The translations under genes were made by a program, and so were the position numbers. 64,000 nt of DNA from Pirellulales bacterium. Its GTDB lineage: Bacteria; Planctomycetota; Planctomycetia; Pirellulales; DATAWG01. The first letter of the stretch is position 1; each line of letters opens with the position of its first letter. Positions 8,266 through 17,021 of the stretch are shown piece after piece. The stretch lies in NCBI GenBank assembly GCA_035939775.1, contig DASZFO010000353.1, positions 1 to 64,000 of the forward strand. The letters are read 5' to 3'. The notes under the pieces were generated by a model. The model ran no database searches. It had not been told where the DNA came from and was given only the letters and a program-made list of their open reading frames with translations.

Positions 8266-9081
8266 TTAGATCTGCGAATAGGGGGCCGGCTTGAGGGTCA
8301 AGCTTTTGATGTTGGCGATGATTTCGGCGTCGGTGTAACCGGACGTGACACGGAGCTTTTGCCAGTCGGGGTCCTTGCCGAACTCACCCCAGGCCTTGCC
8401 GCGAGCCGCCGCGTCCGGATACGTGAGCATGTAGGTGATGTTGAACATATCCGGGCCGAACAGCATCTCGCCGAAGAACACCGGATTGAGACCAACGCGG
8501 CGGAAGATGGCCAGCTCGCGAGTTTCAAACATCTCGAGCTTCTTGCGGAACGCGGCTTCGCTCGGACTCCGATAGCGGCGCAGCTCGAAGACGCGACTTT
8601 CCTTCTGCATAGGCGCTTCGAGCGCGGGCATGAAACGGGCCGCACGCATCAGCCGCGCTTCGTGGTTCACATACGCCGGGTCCTTCGGCGAGGCAGACAA
8701 AAAAGCCGCGCCGGCCTTCTGATAGTCCGCATCAATTCGGAGTGTCGTGGACAGGGCCGCGGCCGAATCCATTCCGGCGTGCGGTATCAGCACATAGATC
8801 ACGGGAGCGTCGGCCTTGCTGGACTCGACGAACACACCGACCGGTCCGGCGCCCGCACGGCGAAGGGCGGGGATGAGCGCGTGTTGGAAATAATCGTCGG
8901 CCTTCTGGACCATGCCGCCGTCCGTCATCTGGTAGAGCCACAGCTCGTAAACTTGCCGCTTGGCGTCGGCTGGCGGGGCAGCCTCGGCGAGCCGAGAGAC
9001 CGCCGAGATACCGACGACGCCCACAGCGCCGCCGGCAAGAGAGCGAGCCAGGAATTCCCTCCGGGGCACCAACGAACTCAT
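8266..9081 (-). CDS. NIPSNAP family protein with Tat signal
   Basis: A 271-residue protein beginning with a twin-arginine signal (PRREFLARSLAGGAVGVVG) and ending its leader near AEAAPPAD. Two ferredoxin-like repeats follow. The second, VFELRRYRSPSEAAFRKKL with PVFFGEMLFGPDMFNITYML and DPDWQKL, is a clear NIPSNAP domain, and the first (VYELWLYQMTDGGM) is a diverged copy. The start at 9081 has a GGAG ribosome site 7 bases upstream. The biochemical function of bacterial NIPSNAP proteins is largely unknown; Tat export suggests a folded periplasmic protein. No obvious functional link to its neighbours. Confidence 0.83.
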   Translation of the reverse strand: MSSLVPRREFLARSLAGGAVGVVGISAVSRLAEAAPPADAKRQVYELWLYQMTDGGMVQKADDYFQHALIPALRRAGAGPVGVFVESSKADAPVIYVLIPHAGMDSAAALSTTLRIDADYQKAGAAFLSASPKDPAYVNHEARLMRAARFMPALEAPMQKESRVFELRRYRSPSEAAFRKKLEMFETRELAIFRRVGLNPVFFGEMLFGPDMFNITYMLTYPDAAARGKAWGEFGKDPDWQKLRVTSGYTDAEIIANIKSLTLKPAPYSQI

Positions 9082-9183
9082 GGGTTTTCTCCGCAGAATC
9101 GGCCGGTTGCACAATTGCGCCGTGCCGCTAGGAAATCGATCGATTCATTGCGTTCTCCGGCCTGACTTTCCGGAAGCGCAAGA

Positions 9184-10236
9184 CTAGCCGTTAGCGGCAG
9201 CGATTGCAAGCAATGGGTGACGCGATCGTCCAGCGTGTGGGGCGGCGATTGAATTCAGTCCCACGGATCCGGCCTGTACTCGCGTCTCGCGGCGAGCCGA
9301 TTTCTCCTTCTTCGCCAAATACTTGTCGAACCACTCGATCATCTTCGGCAGGTACTCCTTGACCAACTCGCCGTTGTGTTCGCCCCCTTTCTTGATAATC
9401 AATTCCGACGGAACGCCGGCTTCCTTCAGCTTGGCAGCCATGATCTCGGCCTGCTGGAGCGGAACCAGCGCGTCCTTGTCGCCGTGGATGATGAGCGTCG
9501 GCGGGTTGTCTTTGTCCACGTGATTGATGGGCGAGATGTCCCGGCCAATTTCCTCGCGCTTCGTTTCGTCGGTGATCAGCTCAAACGACTTGGTCTTCTG
9601 ATCGAGGTGGTAGAAATCGAAGGCGCCTTTGATCGGGACGATGGGGTGCGTGCCGAGCATGACCTTGCCCTGCTCGCCCCAATTGAGAAAGTCGGTCGGC
9701 GGATAGAAGGAGACGACGGCTTGGACGCGGCTGGATTCGCGGTCGATCGGGTCGGAGGCTTTGGGATCGCCGTCCTTGCCGGCGCAGCCCTGCATCAGCG
9801 ACAGGTGCCCGCCCGCCGATCCGCCCGTGATGCCGAGGCGGTCAGGATCGATGCCGTACTCCTTGGCGTTGTGGCGGATGAAACGGACGGAGCGATGTAG
9901 ATCTTCGAGGATTTCGGGAACCGCGTATTTCGGATTGCTGCCATGGACGACGGCGAAGACCGTATAGCCTTTGTCGAGCAATGGTTGGATGTAGAGGGGA
10001 ATGGCGCCGTTGATTCCGTTATGGTCAGAATACCAACCGCCGCTGACAACGAATATCACGCCGGCGCGATTGGCATCCTTCTTCGGGGAGAAAACGTCCA
10101 TAGTCAGCGCGGTGCCGAACTTGCGCCCGTAGATGACCTCCTGGCGGGAGTAGTTGGGCTCGTCGGCGCGTAGCGCAGCGAACGGTAGGCAGGCGGTGGC
10201 GGTGAAGACGACGGCAAACAGCAGGAAGCGTTTCAT
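9184..10236 (-). CDS. Exported alpha/beta hydrolase (esterase/lipase-like)
   Basis: A 350-residue alpha/beta hydrolase with a Sec signal (MKRFLLFAVVFTATACLPFA, cleavage near ALRADE). The oxyanion region is VVSGGW, the nucleophile elbow is GGSAGG (138-143, Ser140), the catalytic Asp lies in HGDKDALVP and the His in KGGEHNG. The pattern is that of the BD-FAE/hormone-sensitive-lipase-like esterases (COG0657 style), which planctomycetes use on acetylated plant or algal sugars. The final 35 residues after AKKEKSA are low-similarity tail. Monocistronic on the minus strand. The substrate cannot be deduced. Confidence 0.87.
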   Translation of the reverse strand: MKRFLLFAVVFTATACLPFAALRADEPNYSRQEVIYGRKFGTALTMDVFSPKKDANRAGVIFVVSGGWYSDHNGINGAIPLYIQPLLDKGYTVFAVVHGSNPKYAVPEILEDLHRSVRFIRHNAKEYGIDPDRLGITGGSAGGHLSLMQGCAGKDGDPKASDPIDRESSRVQAVVSFYPPTDFLNWGEQGKVMLGTHPIVPIKGAFDFYHLDQKTKSFELITDETKREEIGRDISPINHVDKDNPPTLIIHGDKDALVPLQQAEIMAAKLKEAGVPSELIIKKGGEHNGELVKEYLPKMIEWFDKYLAKKEKSARRETRVQAGSVGLNSIAAPHAGRSRHPLLAIAAANG

Positions 10237-10417
10237 GAAGACTCCCGTGTGAAGATGCGCGGGCTGGAGCGCGAGGCGACCAGCATGTTTGACTGCGTTT
10301 AGACGGTATCATAATCGAAGCCCGGCTCGCCGTCTCGCGCTTTCATCCCCAAACCCCTAGCCCCGAGCCGATTCCCCTGCTATATTTCCCTATCCAGCGG
10401 CTGCTGCCGCAAACCGA

Positions 10418-10491
<74 letters not shown>

Positions 10492-10559
10492 TTTTTTGGA
10501 ATGGCCCGCTGGGCAAATCGCAGTGGCTCTGGGTGTTTTGGGGTCTTTGGAGCGTAGTC

Positions 10560-10808
10560 GTGGATTTGAATTCGATCCGCCATGCGTTGCGGGAAGAACC
10601 ATTCAAGCCCTTTGTGCTCTGCCTGGTCGACGGACGACGGATCCCGGTCAAGCATCCGGAGTTCGTCGCGATGAATCAACGCATTGTGATCGTGACCGAC
10701 GAAGACAGCGAAACAAAAATCCTTGAACCGCTCTTAATCGTATCACTTGAGCCGCTTCTCCATGCAGGCAAGTCCGGCAATGGCTCGCACAAGAAAAGAC
10801 GCCGGTAG
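10560..10808 (+). CDS. Small conserved planctomycete-type protein
   Basis: About 82 residues starting with GTG at 10560 (VDLNSIRHALREEPFKPFVL). The phrase 'PFVLCLVDGRRIPVKHPEFVAM' and the end 'ILEPLLIVSLEPL' match a small family that I recall as common in planctomycetes, annotated hypothetical. It is predicted to be a beta-rich single domain with a basic tail (GSHKKRRR). It begins 68 bases after the initiator tRNA and is followed closely by an aspartic-protease-like gene. Function unknown; the start is uncertain, since an ATG 27 bases upstream is in frame but falls outside the conserved part. Confidence 0.7.
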   Translation: MDLNSIRHALREEPFKPFVLCLVDGRRIPVKHPEFVAMNQRIVIVTDEDSETKILEPLLIVSLEPLLHAGKSGNGSHKKRRR

Positions 10809-10844
10809 CCGTTGCTGATCCTGCGGCGAGTTCGCGAGGGTTCG

Positions 10845-11252
10845 ATGCGAATCGCTCAGGTAACGGTGGCCGTGTGCAATCCGGCGGATACGGAACGGCG
10901 CTGGGAACGCCTATTCGTGATCGATACCGAGGCGCTCGATTGCATCGTCCCGGGCAATCGCCTCCGCGAAATCGGGATTGAGCCCACGCGCGAGCGAGTT
11001 TACGAACGGGCCGATGGCTCGAAGGTGGCGTTGCCAGTCGGCTGCGCTCATTTTGAATTCATGGGCGAATTCGTCCCTGCAAACGTGATCTTCGGCGCGG
11101 ACAACGCCGATCCGGTGCTTGGCATGCTCGCCATACAATCTGTCGGCATCGAATTTGATCCTCTCGGTCAGCGGCTCAAACGACGCCCCGCGGTGAGGCT
11201 AAAAACGATGAAAGAACTCGTCCGGTTGCGAGACGCCCCCGATGGCTCGTAA
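10845..11252 (+). CDS. Clan AA retropepsin-like protein with altered active site
   Basis: About 135 residues from ATG 10845 (GAGGG ribosome site). The pattern is that of bacterial retroviral-type aspartic proteases: LFVIDTEALDCIVP corresponds to the catalytic strand normally written VDTGA..xVP, followed by LREIGIEP, a second strand pair (RADGSKVALPVGCAHFEF), VIFGADNADPVLGMLAIQSVG and EFDPLGQRL. The glycine of the DTG triad is replaced by glutamate, so protease activity is doubtful although the aspartate remains. The last 11 bases overlap the next gene, implying translational coupling to the lipoprotein at 11242. Confidence 0.68.
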   Translation: MRIAQVTVAVCNPADTERRWERLFVIDTEALDCIVPGNRLREIGIEPTRERVYERADGSKVALPVGCAHFEFMGEFVPANVIFGADNADPVLGMLAIQSVGIEFDPLGQRLKRRPAVRLKTMKELVRLRDAPDGS

Positions 11253-12117
11253 GACTGACGACACGAGCAACTCATCAATGTTCATCAATTCCCGAACCCG
11301 TTGTTTCCGCGCCATTGTTTTTCGGTTCGGGTTTCCAAGCCTCCTCGTGATGCTATTCACGTGTGCTTTCGTCGGGTGTGGCCGCGAACTGCCTGGCGAC
11401 AAGGCGGGGCGTGGTGACATGAGTTCGACAATCGACGGCCGTTCTACGAGCGCGACCACCAACTCAACAACTGACTCTCCGCCCGTCCGACACGAGTTTC
11501 GAGGAGCGCGGACGGTACTGCGAGTTGGAAGTCTCACTGTCGACGTAATGGAGATGATGGTTCACCGACGGGCTGTCGAGCTGGGAGATCGCGTGCAAAA
11601 GGCCCTCGGTCAGAATCCGGAGTGGGCGCTCGAGCGCGTCAAGAATCTGAAATCGGGCGAACCATTGCCATACGATCCACGACTCGGCGTCTCTCGCGCC
11701 GAATGGGACGAGTATCTCGCACTGGGCAAGAAGATGTTCATGCGGAAGAAGTCGGAAGCTACGCTGGTGATCGCGAACAAGGACAGTGATGATATCTACA
11801 TTCTGGACGGCGGCAAATCGCTCCCGGATTTCACTGGAATCGAAATCGATTTGAAAAACGATCTGGTCCGCACTCCGCTGGGCGTCGCGAAGAATCGCTC
11901 GGAAATACATGCAGACGAGCAATCCGCGATTGGCGCCTGGAACGGTGCGCAGTGGCAGTCTGACGATGATATCGTGACCGCCTTCACAAAGGGAAGTGTT
12001 AAGCTCGCCATTGGAAGCCTCCAAGCCTCTGGTCGAGGCGTTCTGTACTACGACGCCACGAAGATAGGAATCGGGAATATCTCGCATGTCTTGATTTTCA
12101 ATGTGCCCGGCCAGTGA
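11242..12117 (+). CDS. Putative lipoprotein of unknown function
   Basis: A 291-residue protein not recognised as a known family. A hydrophobic segment FPSLLVMLFTCAFVGC ends in a lipobox-like FVGC (Cys46), followed by a Ser/Thr-rich linker. The body contains the helical region ELGDRVQKALGQNPEWALER and a beta-rich C-terminal part (ATLVIANKDSDDIYILDGG, 'GIGNISHVLIFNVPGQ'). Two ATG codons (11242, 11278) are possible; the first overlaps the preceding gene by 11 bases. The next gene follows after 37 bases from its likely start. Probably outer-membrane or periplasmic; role unknown. Confidence 0.65.
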   Translation: MARKTDDTSNSSMFINSRTRCFRAIVFRFGFPSLLVMLFTCAFVGCGRELPGDKAGRGDMSSTIDGRSTSATTNSTTDSPPVRHEFRGARTVLRVGSLTVDVMEMMVHRRAVELGDRVQKALGQNPEWALERVKNLKSGEPLPYDPRLGVSRAEWDEYLALGKKMFMRKKSEATLVIANKDSDDIYILDGGKSLPDFTGIEIDLKNDLVRTPLGVAKNRSEIHADEQSAIGAWNGAQWQSDDDIVTAFTKGSVKLAIGSLQASGRGVLYYDATKIGIGNISHVLIFNVPGQ

Positions 12118-12154
12118 AGACCCCGCAGACGCGCATGCAAAGATCGCGTGGGAC

Positions 12155-12493
12155 ATGATTATTTCTTCACGAACTCCCGAAGGCTCGCCGAATCGGTGTC
12201 CGATATGTGCGAGCGTCGTGCAGATTGAGCCATCGTCGCCGTTTGGCGATGGGCCTTGCCCGAATTGCGGGACGCTGCTCTTGTTCGTCCAAGTTGGCCG
12301 CCATGCGCTTTTCGTCACGGGAGAGGAGGCGGAGGCGATTCGCGAACGAATTCGCACGTTCTCGCAAGATGACGAAGAGATCCGCGAAGAAACGATCCGC
12401 CAGCTTCAATCCATCCTTGCCAGGCACGACGCCAATTCGCTGGACCTCGTTGAGTTGGTAATGGAGATAGAGGATTTCGATAGCACGTGCTGA
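12155..12493 (+). CDS. Zinc-ribbon protein with acyl-carrier-like C-terminal segment
   Basis: About 112 residues from ATG 12155. It opens with SRTPEGSPNRCPICAS and GDGPCPNCGTLLLF, two CxxC pairs forming a zinc ribbon of a wording I associate with planctomycete proteins. After a helical linker it ends with ANSLDLVELVMEIEDF, which resembles helix II of an acyl carrier protein (consensus DSLD.VELVMELE), with the would-be phosphopantetheine serine in NSLD. The ACP-like part is too short for a full four-helix domain. Function unknown. It lies between the lipoprotein and the MSEYQ-type gene on the same strand. Confidence 0.72.
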   Translation: MIISSRTPEGSPNRCPICASVVQIEPSSPFGDGPCPNCGTLLLFVQVGRHALFVTGEEAEAIRERIRTFSQDDEEIREETIRQLQSILARHDANSLDLVELVMEIEDFDSTC

Positions 12494-12518
12494 GTATGTC
12501 ACGCAAGGAGGATGCCTT

Positions 12519-13526
12519 ATGAGCGAATATCAATTCGTGGCCTTTCGCGCGATCGATGGCCCGGTCAGCGAAAAGAACCTCAAATACATGGAGAAGCAAT
12601 CTACGCGGGCCGAGATCACGCGCTGGTCGTTCGAGAATGAATACCATTTTGGCGATTTCCGCGGCAATGCATTGGAGATGATGCGCCGCGGCTATGACAT
12701 TCACTTGCACTACGCAAACTTTGGGATTCGCAGCCTATTTCTCCGGTTTCCCAAGGGGTTGCCCGATCACGACGCGGCGAAACCCTATCTCGATGGCGAC
12801 TCGCTCCAGTTTAAGAAGGATAAGCGCGGACCGGGTGGAACTCTGGCAATCGAGCCGTTTTACGAACCCGGCGACCTAGAAGAGCTTTGGGATCTCGACG
12901 AAATGGTGGACGACTTAATTCCGATCCGAAAAGAGATCCAAGCTGGCGACACCCGACCGTTGTACTTGGCTCATCTGGCGATTTGCTGCGACTGCAATCA
13001 CGACCCTGATGAACAAATGGAGGGGCCTGTTCCCCCTGGACTTGAAAAACCGACCAATGCACAACTCGCATTGGCCAGTTTCTACTGGATCGGCAAGGCA
13101 CTGATTGCCGCCGCCGCACGTCCGGATCGGTCGTCCGCCGGGGACAATCATCGCCGCACCGTTGCGCAACTTCGATCCGAAGCAAAAGAGATCGAGAACA
13201 AGTCGGCTCGAAGGAAGGCTGCGGCGGACGCCCAGGCCCGGGCGCGACTCTTGGCCAAAATGGCCGAGAACCCGACACCGTTTCTGCTGAAGACGGAACA
13301 ACTGGTCGTTGAACGCTCCACAAATGCCTATGGCAAGGCGAGTTCGCTTCTCGCCGATTTGCGCGAGGCGCTATCCGAAAGCGATAAATCGGATTTGGCA
13401 GAGATGCAGGCGCGGAAACTCCACGATGCTCACCCGCAATTCCGCGGCCTCACTGCGGCTCTTCGACGCGAAGGATTCATTCCGAAGCCGGCGAAACGAA
13501 CGGCGCGGCCGAGAAGTCAGAACTGA
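12519..13526 (+). CDS. Conserved 'MSEYQ' protein of unknown function
   Basis: A 335-residue cytoplasmic protein with a textbook AAGGAGG ribosome site. The start MSEYQFVAFRAIDGPVSEK and the block 'STRAEITRWSFENEYHFGDFRGNALEMM' belong to a conserved bacterial family, in my recollection often encoded near SWIM zinc-finger proteins; no SWIM gene is visible here. The C-terminal third is a charged helical region (QLRSEAKEIENKSARRKAAA) likely to form a coiled coil, ending in a basic tail. A Cys pair (ICCDCNH) is near the middle. It is the last gene of a plus-strand run of small unknown genes, and converges with the GH2 gene. Confidence 0.75.
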   Translation: MSEYQFVAFRAIDGPVSEKNLKYMEKQSTRAEITRWSFENEYHFGDFRGNALEMMRRGYDIHLHYANFGIRSLFLRFPKGLPDHDAAKPYLDGDSLQFKKDKRGPGGTLAIEPFYEPGDLEELWDLDEMVDDLIPIRKEIQAGDTRPLYLAHLAICCDCNHDPDEQMEGPVPPGLEKPTNAQLALASFYWIGKALIAAAARPDRSSAGDNHRRTVAQLRSEAKEIENKSARRKAAADAQARARLLAKMAENPTPFLLKTEQLVVERSTNAYGKASSLLADLREALSESDKSDLAEMQARKLHDAHPQFRGLTAALRREGFIPKPAKRTARPRSQN

Positions 13527-13558
13527 AACGATTGCCCCTAAACTAGCGCCCAGCTTCG

Positions 13559-16138
13559 TCAGCGTGAACTCGTGATTGGCAACAGCCCGCCGGTCAATTT
13601 GACGGGCGCCGAGCGGACTTGAACTGTTGCCGGGGCGAGGCCTTGTCGGGCTGCGGTCAAGGTGATGACGCCGGACGTGAGCGTCGAGCGGATCGCTACG
13701 CGGTTGATTCCGCATTCGGTGTCTAGAAATAGGTTGTTGGTTGAGCCGACCATTCCGCTATTGTATCCGCCGCGCCAGATTCCCGGCCCGTCGATCGTGA
13801 AGTCGATGCGCGCCTGATCGGTCGGACAGCGATGGCCGTCGGCGTCGCAGACTTCGACGTCGAACAATGCCACGTCCTGGCCATTGGCGCGCAGGCCGCC
13901 GGCACCGGTCGTAGCGGTCAGTTTCACGCTCTTGGCAAGTCCGGCGGTCGTTAGCGCGTCGGTGCAAACAATCGCGCCGTGGGCATCATAACCGGTCGCC
14001 TTGATTGTGCCGGGTTCCCACCTCACATCGTGGAAGGTGAACACATATCCGTCCGCCGGTTGATCCGCGCGGCCGAGCGACCGCCCGTTTATGTTTAGCT
14101 CGACTGCCTGACAGTGATTGGCGAACACGTAGATCGTCTTTTTCGTCCCCGCGGGATACGTCCAATGCCCGATGATGTGCAGATCGGGGCGCGGGCTTTG
14201 CATGACGCGGTAGGCGTAGTAGGCCTCTTTTGGCAGCCGGACGGCATCGACCTTGCCACTGACGCGGGCGACTTCGCTCGAGTCCTGCCGCCCGTCGGCG
14301 TTGGAATCCGAGAAGTAGATTGAAGCGTAGCCGGACCACCGCGAACGACGCGGGTCGGGGTCGGCGATGCGGTTCTGCCAATAAGCCGTGTACCGTGCGG
14401 CGGCCGCCAGGCAGAAGGTCTCGCTGTTCCAGTGATAGGTGTCGTTCGGCCCCGGCTTGAAGCCGTAGTCGGGCGGCGAGAAGTCGTCCCAGAACCGCCG
14501 GGCCGCCTCGTCGCGGAAATCCTCGGTCTCGATGATCGGCGCGCGATCGCGCCGCTCGGCGCTGTAGGCACGGAACATGTCGCTCGGGCCTTTGAGCAAG
14601 TCAGTCCGTCGATCCTGACCGATCATCACGCCAAAATACTCGGCTACCGGAGTGGCGGCCGGATCGTTCAGCGTGCGGCAGCCGATGACGCGACCGCCGT
14701 TGGGGTCCCACTCCTTTTTCAGTTCGACCATCTGCTTCATGTGCTCGGCGCCGACCCCGTTGTTGCCGGCCTCCCAGAACAGGATGCTGGGGTTGTTGCG
14801 GAAGTAGATCATCGAGTCGCGCATCACCTCGATCCGCTGCTCCCACTGGCGGCCCTCGACATCTTTCTCCTTGTCGCCCGCCGGACAGACCTCGACGATT
14901 CCGGCACGGTCGCAGGCACAAACGTCAACGCGTTGCGGCGCGATGTGCATCCAGCGCAGGTAATTCGCACGGCTGTCGCGGATCAGCCGGGCTGTCAAAT
15001 CGTGCATCCAATCGGGATAGGCCTGTCCAAGTCCGGCCCATTCGTTGGACGATCGCTGCGAATAGCCGGTGAGGTACGTGAACTTGCCGTTGATAAACAC
15101 GCCGCCCGTCCCAGCGCCACCGCGAAACTCGGTTTTGCGGAAGCCGGTCGTCGTCTTGGCGACATCGATGACGTTCCCCCCAACAGTCAAGATCGTATAA
15201 ACGTCGTACAAACTTGGTTCGTCAGGACTCCAGAGCCGCGCCGCCACGAGATGGCCGGACGCCTTCATCGTTTTTCGACTGCCGCCGGCAAGATCGATTG
15301 TACTGCCGTCACATCGCGCACTGACGTGGCCTTGCCAATCGACAACGACCGCCGATAGTGTGACCGAGGCGCGGACTTTCGACTCGTTTGCAACTTGCGA
15401 CTCGATATTCACGTCGCAGCCGCCATCGGCGACTGCAATGTTCGACGGATAGACATACACGCCACTAGTCTTCAGCCCATCGTAGAGCGGCAGCGTTTGA
15501 TGGATTGGGTCCATTGCATGGAACCAGACGTGGCGATTGATGCCGCCGTAATTCGGGTTGAAGTCCTTCGACTCCCATTGGAACGCGGTGCCAGTCGCCC
15601 GTTCTGCATAGCGGCCGCTGTTATCGACTAGGACCGCGAGCACATTCTCACTATTGCCGAATTTGGCGCCGGCGGTCATGTCCGCTCCGTAAGCAGTCAC
15701 GCCGTTTTCCGAAAGTCCAATCATTTTACCGTTCAAGAAGATCTGTCCGGCCTGGCGCATCCCCTCGAATTCGAGAAACAGCTTGCGCCCTCGCAAGTCG
15801 GCCGGCAACGAAAAATGCTTGCGGTACCAGGCGACTCCCATGTATGCGCCTTGCTGGCCGCCGCTATGAGAGATGATTCGATTGAACGTGTCGATGTCGT
15901 TGTACGTGTGCGGCGTGCTGACGACCGTCCAGCCCGAATCATCAAAGCCAGGCGCCTCGGCCCCCGGCAAATCCTGGCGGATGAACTTCCAGCCGACATC
16001 AAACGAATAGACGGCGTGCGGCGAGGTGGGGGGCGCAAAGGGTGCTTGGCCAACTTGCGCAAAAGCGGCGCCGCTCGTTACGCAATGAAGCACGAGGAAT
16101 AAGCAAGACGCCAATCCTTGTCGCCGTCTCTCAGTCAC
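13559..16138 (-). CDS. Glycoside hydrolase family 2-like exported protein
   Basis: About 859 residues from a GTG at 16138 preceded by GAAGG; an in-frame ATG at 16234 also exists, but the signal peptide (RRRQGLASCLFLVLHCVTSG, cleavage near AFAQ) fits the later start. Domains in order: GH2 sugar-binding fold (FDVGWKFIRQDLPG, GRKLFLEFEGMRQAGQIFLNG), immunoglobulin-like domain, TIM barrel, a DUF4982-like domain and a final beta domain. In the barrel, the segment aligned with the acid/base motif WSLGNE reads LFWEAGNNG, with Asn in place of Glu. The nucleophile region may be PIIETEDF. Probably a beta-galactosidase-like enzyme with a modified mechanism, or a non-catalytic member. Confidence 0.78.
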   Translation of the reverse strand: MTERRRQGLASCLFLVLHCVTSGAAFAQVGQAPFAPPTSPHAVYSFDVGWKFIRQDLPGAEAPGFDDSGWTVVSTPHTYNDIDTFNRIISHSGGQQGAYMGVAWYRKHFSLPADLRGRKLFLEFEGMRQAGQIFLNGKMIGLSENGVTAYGADMTAGAKFGNSENVLAVLVDNSGRYAERATGTAFQWESKDFNPNYGGINRHVWFHAMDPIHQTLPLYDGLKTSGVYVYPSNIAVADGGCDVNIESQVANESKVRASVTLSAVVVDWQGHVSARCDGSTIDLAGGSRKTMKASGHLVAARLWSPDEPSLYDVYTILTVGGNVIDVAKTTTGFRKTEFRGGAGTGGVFINGKFTYLTGYSQRSSNEWAGLGQAYPDWMHDLTARLIRDSRANYLRWMHIAPQRVDVCACDRAGIVEVCPAGDKEKDVEGRQWEQRIEVMRDSMIYFRNNPSILFWEAGNNGVGAEHMKQMVELKKEWDPNGGRVIGCRTLNDPAATPVAEYFGVMIGQDRRTDLLKGPSDMFRAYSAERRDRAPIIETEDFRDEAARRFWDDFSPPDYGFKPGPNDTYHWNSETFCLAAAARYTAYWQNRIADPDPRRSRWSGYASIYFSDSNADGRQDSSEVARVSGKVDAVRLPKEAYYAYRVMQSPRPDLHIIGHWTYPAGTKKTIYVFANHCQAVELNINGRSLGRADQPADGYVFTFHDVRWEPGTIKATGYDAHGAIVCTDALTTAGLAKSVKLTATTGAGGLRANGQDVALFDVEVCDADGHRCPTDQARIDFTIDGPGIWRGGYNSGMVGSTNNLFLDTECGINRVAIRSTLTSGVITLTAARQGLAPATVQVRSAPVKLTGGLLPITSSR

Positions 16139-16297
16139 GAAGCGCCTTCGACTTGCAGTACACGGCCGCCGATGCCAATCGCCACAATTCAGTTCGGAAT
16201 CCATCGACCACCAAGTGCAATCGTTGCGATGCATCGAATTCCTATTTATTGGACGCGAAGTTCCAAGTTGGTCAAGCAGAATTCTGCGAATCGCCGC

Positions 16298-16303
16298 TAT
16301 AAT
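16298..16303 (+). promoter_or_regulatory. -10 box TATAAT before a probable leaderless GTG start
   Basis: A perfect TATAAT lies 6 bases before the GTG at 16310. Transcription starting at the usual distance would begin at or next to the GTG, giving a leaderless mRNA. No good -35 box is present at 17 bases, and there is no Shine-Dalgarno sequence before the GTG. Confidence 0.4.
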
Positions 16304-16309
16304 CTTCGC

Positions 16310-16993
16310 GTGGGAGATTCCGACCTCAGCCGATGCAGACTGTTCGTCATCCTGGCGACGATTGGCATCAATGTCGTTGCCGTATCGCTCTTGGTGTTTG
16401 CGCCGTGGTCGGGTTGGCGGACGGCGTTGGCGCTGAATCTGATCGACAACGCGCTGCTACTGGGCTTCATGCTGCGGTACCGCGACGTCCTCATGGCGCG
16501 GCTCATCGTCTTCGGACTTTCCGCCGGAGTCGTCGAACTCGTTGCCGATGCCTGGCTCGTCGGCATCACGGGCACGCTGGATTATTCGATCGGTGGCGGG
16601 CCGATGCTCTGGCGATCGCCCGTCTGGATGCCCGCGGCTTGGGAAGTCGTATCGGTCCAGTTCGGCTATGTCGGCCTGCGGCTTTGGGAGCGGTTCGGCG
16701 CAAGCGGATTGCTTCTCAACGGAATCCTCGGGGCGATCAACATTCCGTTCTACGAAGAGATGGCCAGACGAACCCACTGGTGGCAATACTCGGGCTGCCG
16801 AATGATCTCAGGCACTCCGTGGTACATTATCCTCGGCGAATTTGCCATCGCCGTGCTGCTCGGTCTGTTGGCGATCTTCGTCAAGCGCGGTGGCTGGCGG
16901 ACTTCGATAGCGGCGGGAGCCGCCGGGGGCGCCGGCATCTTCGTCGCATATGCGGTTGCGTTTACGCTCATTGAGGGCTGGCCACGTCGCTGA
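16310..16993 (+). CDS. Integral membrane protein of unknown function
   Basis: About 227 residues starting with GTG at 16310 (VGDSDLSRCRLFVILATIG). Six or seven hydrophobic segments are visible, including FVILATIGINVVAVSLLVF, RLIVFGLSAGVVELVADAW, GLLLNGILGAINIPFYEEM, IILGEFAIAVLLGLLAIFV and a last helix in AGGAGIFVAYAVAFTL. A conserved-looking polar patch (FYEEMARRTHWWQY) lies between two helices. I do not recognise the family with confidence. The frame is open further upstream but that part overlaps the divergent GH2 gene and lacks protein character. Confidence 0.65.
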   Translation: MGDSDLSRCRLFVILATIGINVVAVSLLVFAPWSGWRTALALNLIDNALLLGFMLRYRDVLMARLIVFGLSAGVVELVADAWLVGITGTLDYSIGGGPMLWRSPVWMPAAWEVVSVQFGYVGLRLWERFGASGLLLNGILGAINIPFYEEMARRTHWWQYSGCRMISGTPWYIILGEFAIAVLLGLLAIFVKRGGWRTSIAAGAAGGAGIFVAYAVAFTLIEGWPRR

Positions 16994-17021
16994 CGATGAG
17001 CGTCGCCGTTTCGTGACTTGG

